Positions 39,728-39,875 of a DNA stretch of 39,875 bases are shown piece after piece. Below the pieces are notes generated by a model. That model was not told the origin of the DNA. It worked only from the letters and a program-made list of their open reading frames with translations, and searched no databases. Positions within the stretch are counted from its first letter, which is position 1. Each line of letters opens with the position of its first letter. Both the position numbers and the translations under genes were made by a program. The stretch lies in contig NZ_SMAJ01000024.1 in NCBI RefSeq assembly GCF_004346225.1, forward strand, positions 1 through 39,875. The letters run 5' to 3'. The stretch is from Paralcaligenes ureilyticus (lineage in GTDB: Bacteria; Pseudomonadota; Gammaproteobacteria; Burkholderiales; Burkholderiaceae_B).

Positions 39728-39875
39728 GCGTCGCGGGTGGTTAAGGTGGGGCGGGCGATTCGGGCACGCCGCGCGCAGGACCGGCTTCGGGGATGCAAGG
39801 CGTGCGCTGTTTGAGTGGGACGCTTGCGAATAGCCCAGTGGGCTATTCGCCCCACGAGTTCGCACGCCGCCCCGA
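39728..39875. repeat. second long palindromic element, cut by the window end
   Basis: Matches the copy at 27346-27575 almost base for base from GCGTCG through the central hairpin (GCGAATAGCCC at 39826-39836) to the last base. Its left inner arm (39770-39791) carries GGACC, which pairs exactly with the right-arm sequence known from the first copy, so this copy appears the more perfect palindrome. The right half lies outside. Confidence 0.85.

Overview
The window is GC-rich chromosomal DNA of a betaproteobacterium, most likely Burkholderiales/Alcaligenaceae (Bordetella, Pusillimonas and relatives). Pointers are a small secreted DUF4148 protein, a Bug-type solute receptor, the order rplU-rpmA-obg-proB, and high GC at third codon positions. 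The family is inferred from gene content, not from a search. Nearly everything is housekeeping chromosome. There is no prophage, insertion sequence, CRISPR, rRNA or tRNA gene.

Region 1 (about 157-8321) is a catabolic cluster on the minus strand facing a divergent MarR regulator. Read from its promoter it encodes a flavin monooxygenase fused to an Old Yellow Enzyme domain, a short-chain dehydrogenase, a crotonase-fold protein, an acyl-CoA dehydrogenase, an aryl-CoA ligase and a RidA-like protein. This set fits the aerobic, CoA-dependent 2-aminobenzoate (anthranilate) route of the Azoarcus evansii type. The ligase would activate the acid, the fusion enzyme would hydroxylate and reduce the ring, and the remaining enzymes would open the ring and begin beta-oxidation. 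Two members lack the textbook catalytic residues: the crotonase has no glutamate pair and the RidA-like protein has no catalytic arginine. A perfect 11-bp inverted repeat sits over the -10 box of the operon and is the probable MarR operator.

Region 2 (8543-12984) is argJ, then rplU-rpmA-obg-proB (arginine synthesis, ribosomal proteins L21 and L27, the ribosome-assembly GTPase, proline synthesis). Region 3 (12970-17276) is regulatory: a LysR gene divergent from the DUF4148 gene, an Lrp/AsnC gene divergent from dadA, and a small winged-helix protein divergent from an Xre-type repressor with palindromic operators, one of which covers the repressor's start codon.

Region 4 (17322-24350) holds thiC behind a TPP riboswitch with a hairpin able to mask its ribosome binding site, an OmpA-like lipoprotein, a Bug receptor and an amino-acid ABC transporter (aapQMP) without a local binding-protein gene. 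Region 5 (24438-27114) is ftsE-ftsX-mutY with overlapping genes. Region 6 (27653-33445, minus) is the rod-shape operon mreB-mreC-mreD-mrdA-mrdB. Region 7 (33707-39526) is gatCAB, a DODA-type extradiol dioxygenase, a DoxX protein and pyrE.

Two dispersed repeat families lie only between genes. One is a 26-nt REP-like element (TGTAG foot, 7-bp stem, invariant CTTGT loop), 13 copies, in alternating orientations; its stem changes by compensatory substitution. The other is a palindromic element of about 230 bp, one complete copy at 27346-27575 and one running off the window end from 39728. With the MarR-controlled catabolic cluster, these are the least routine parts of the window.
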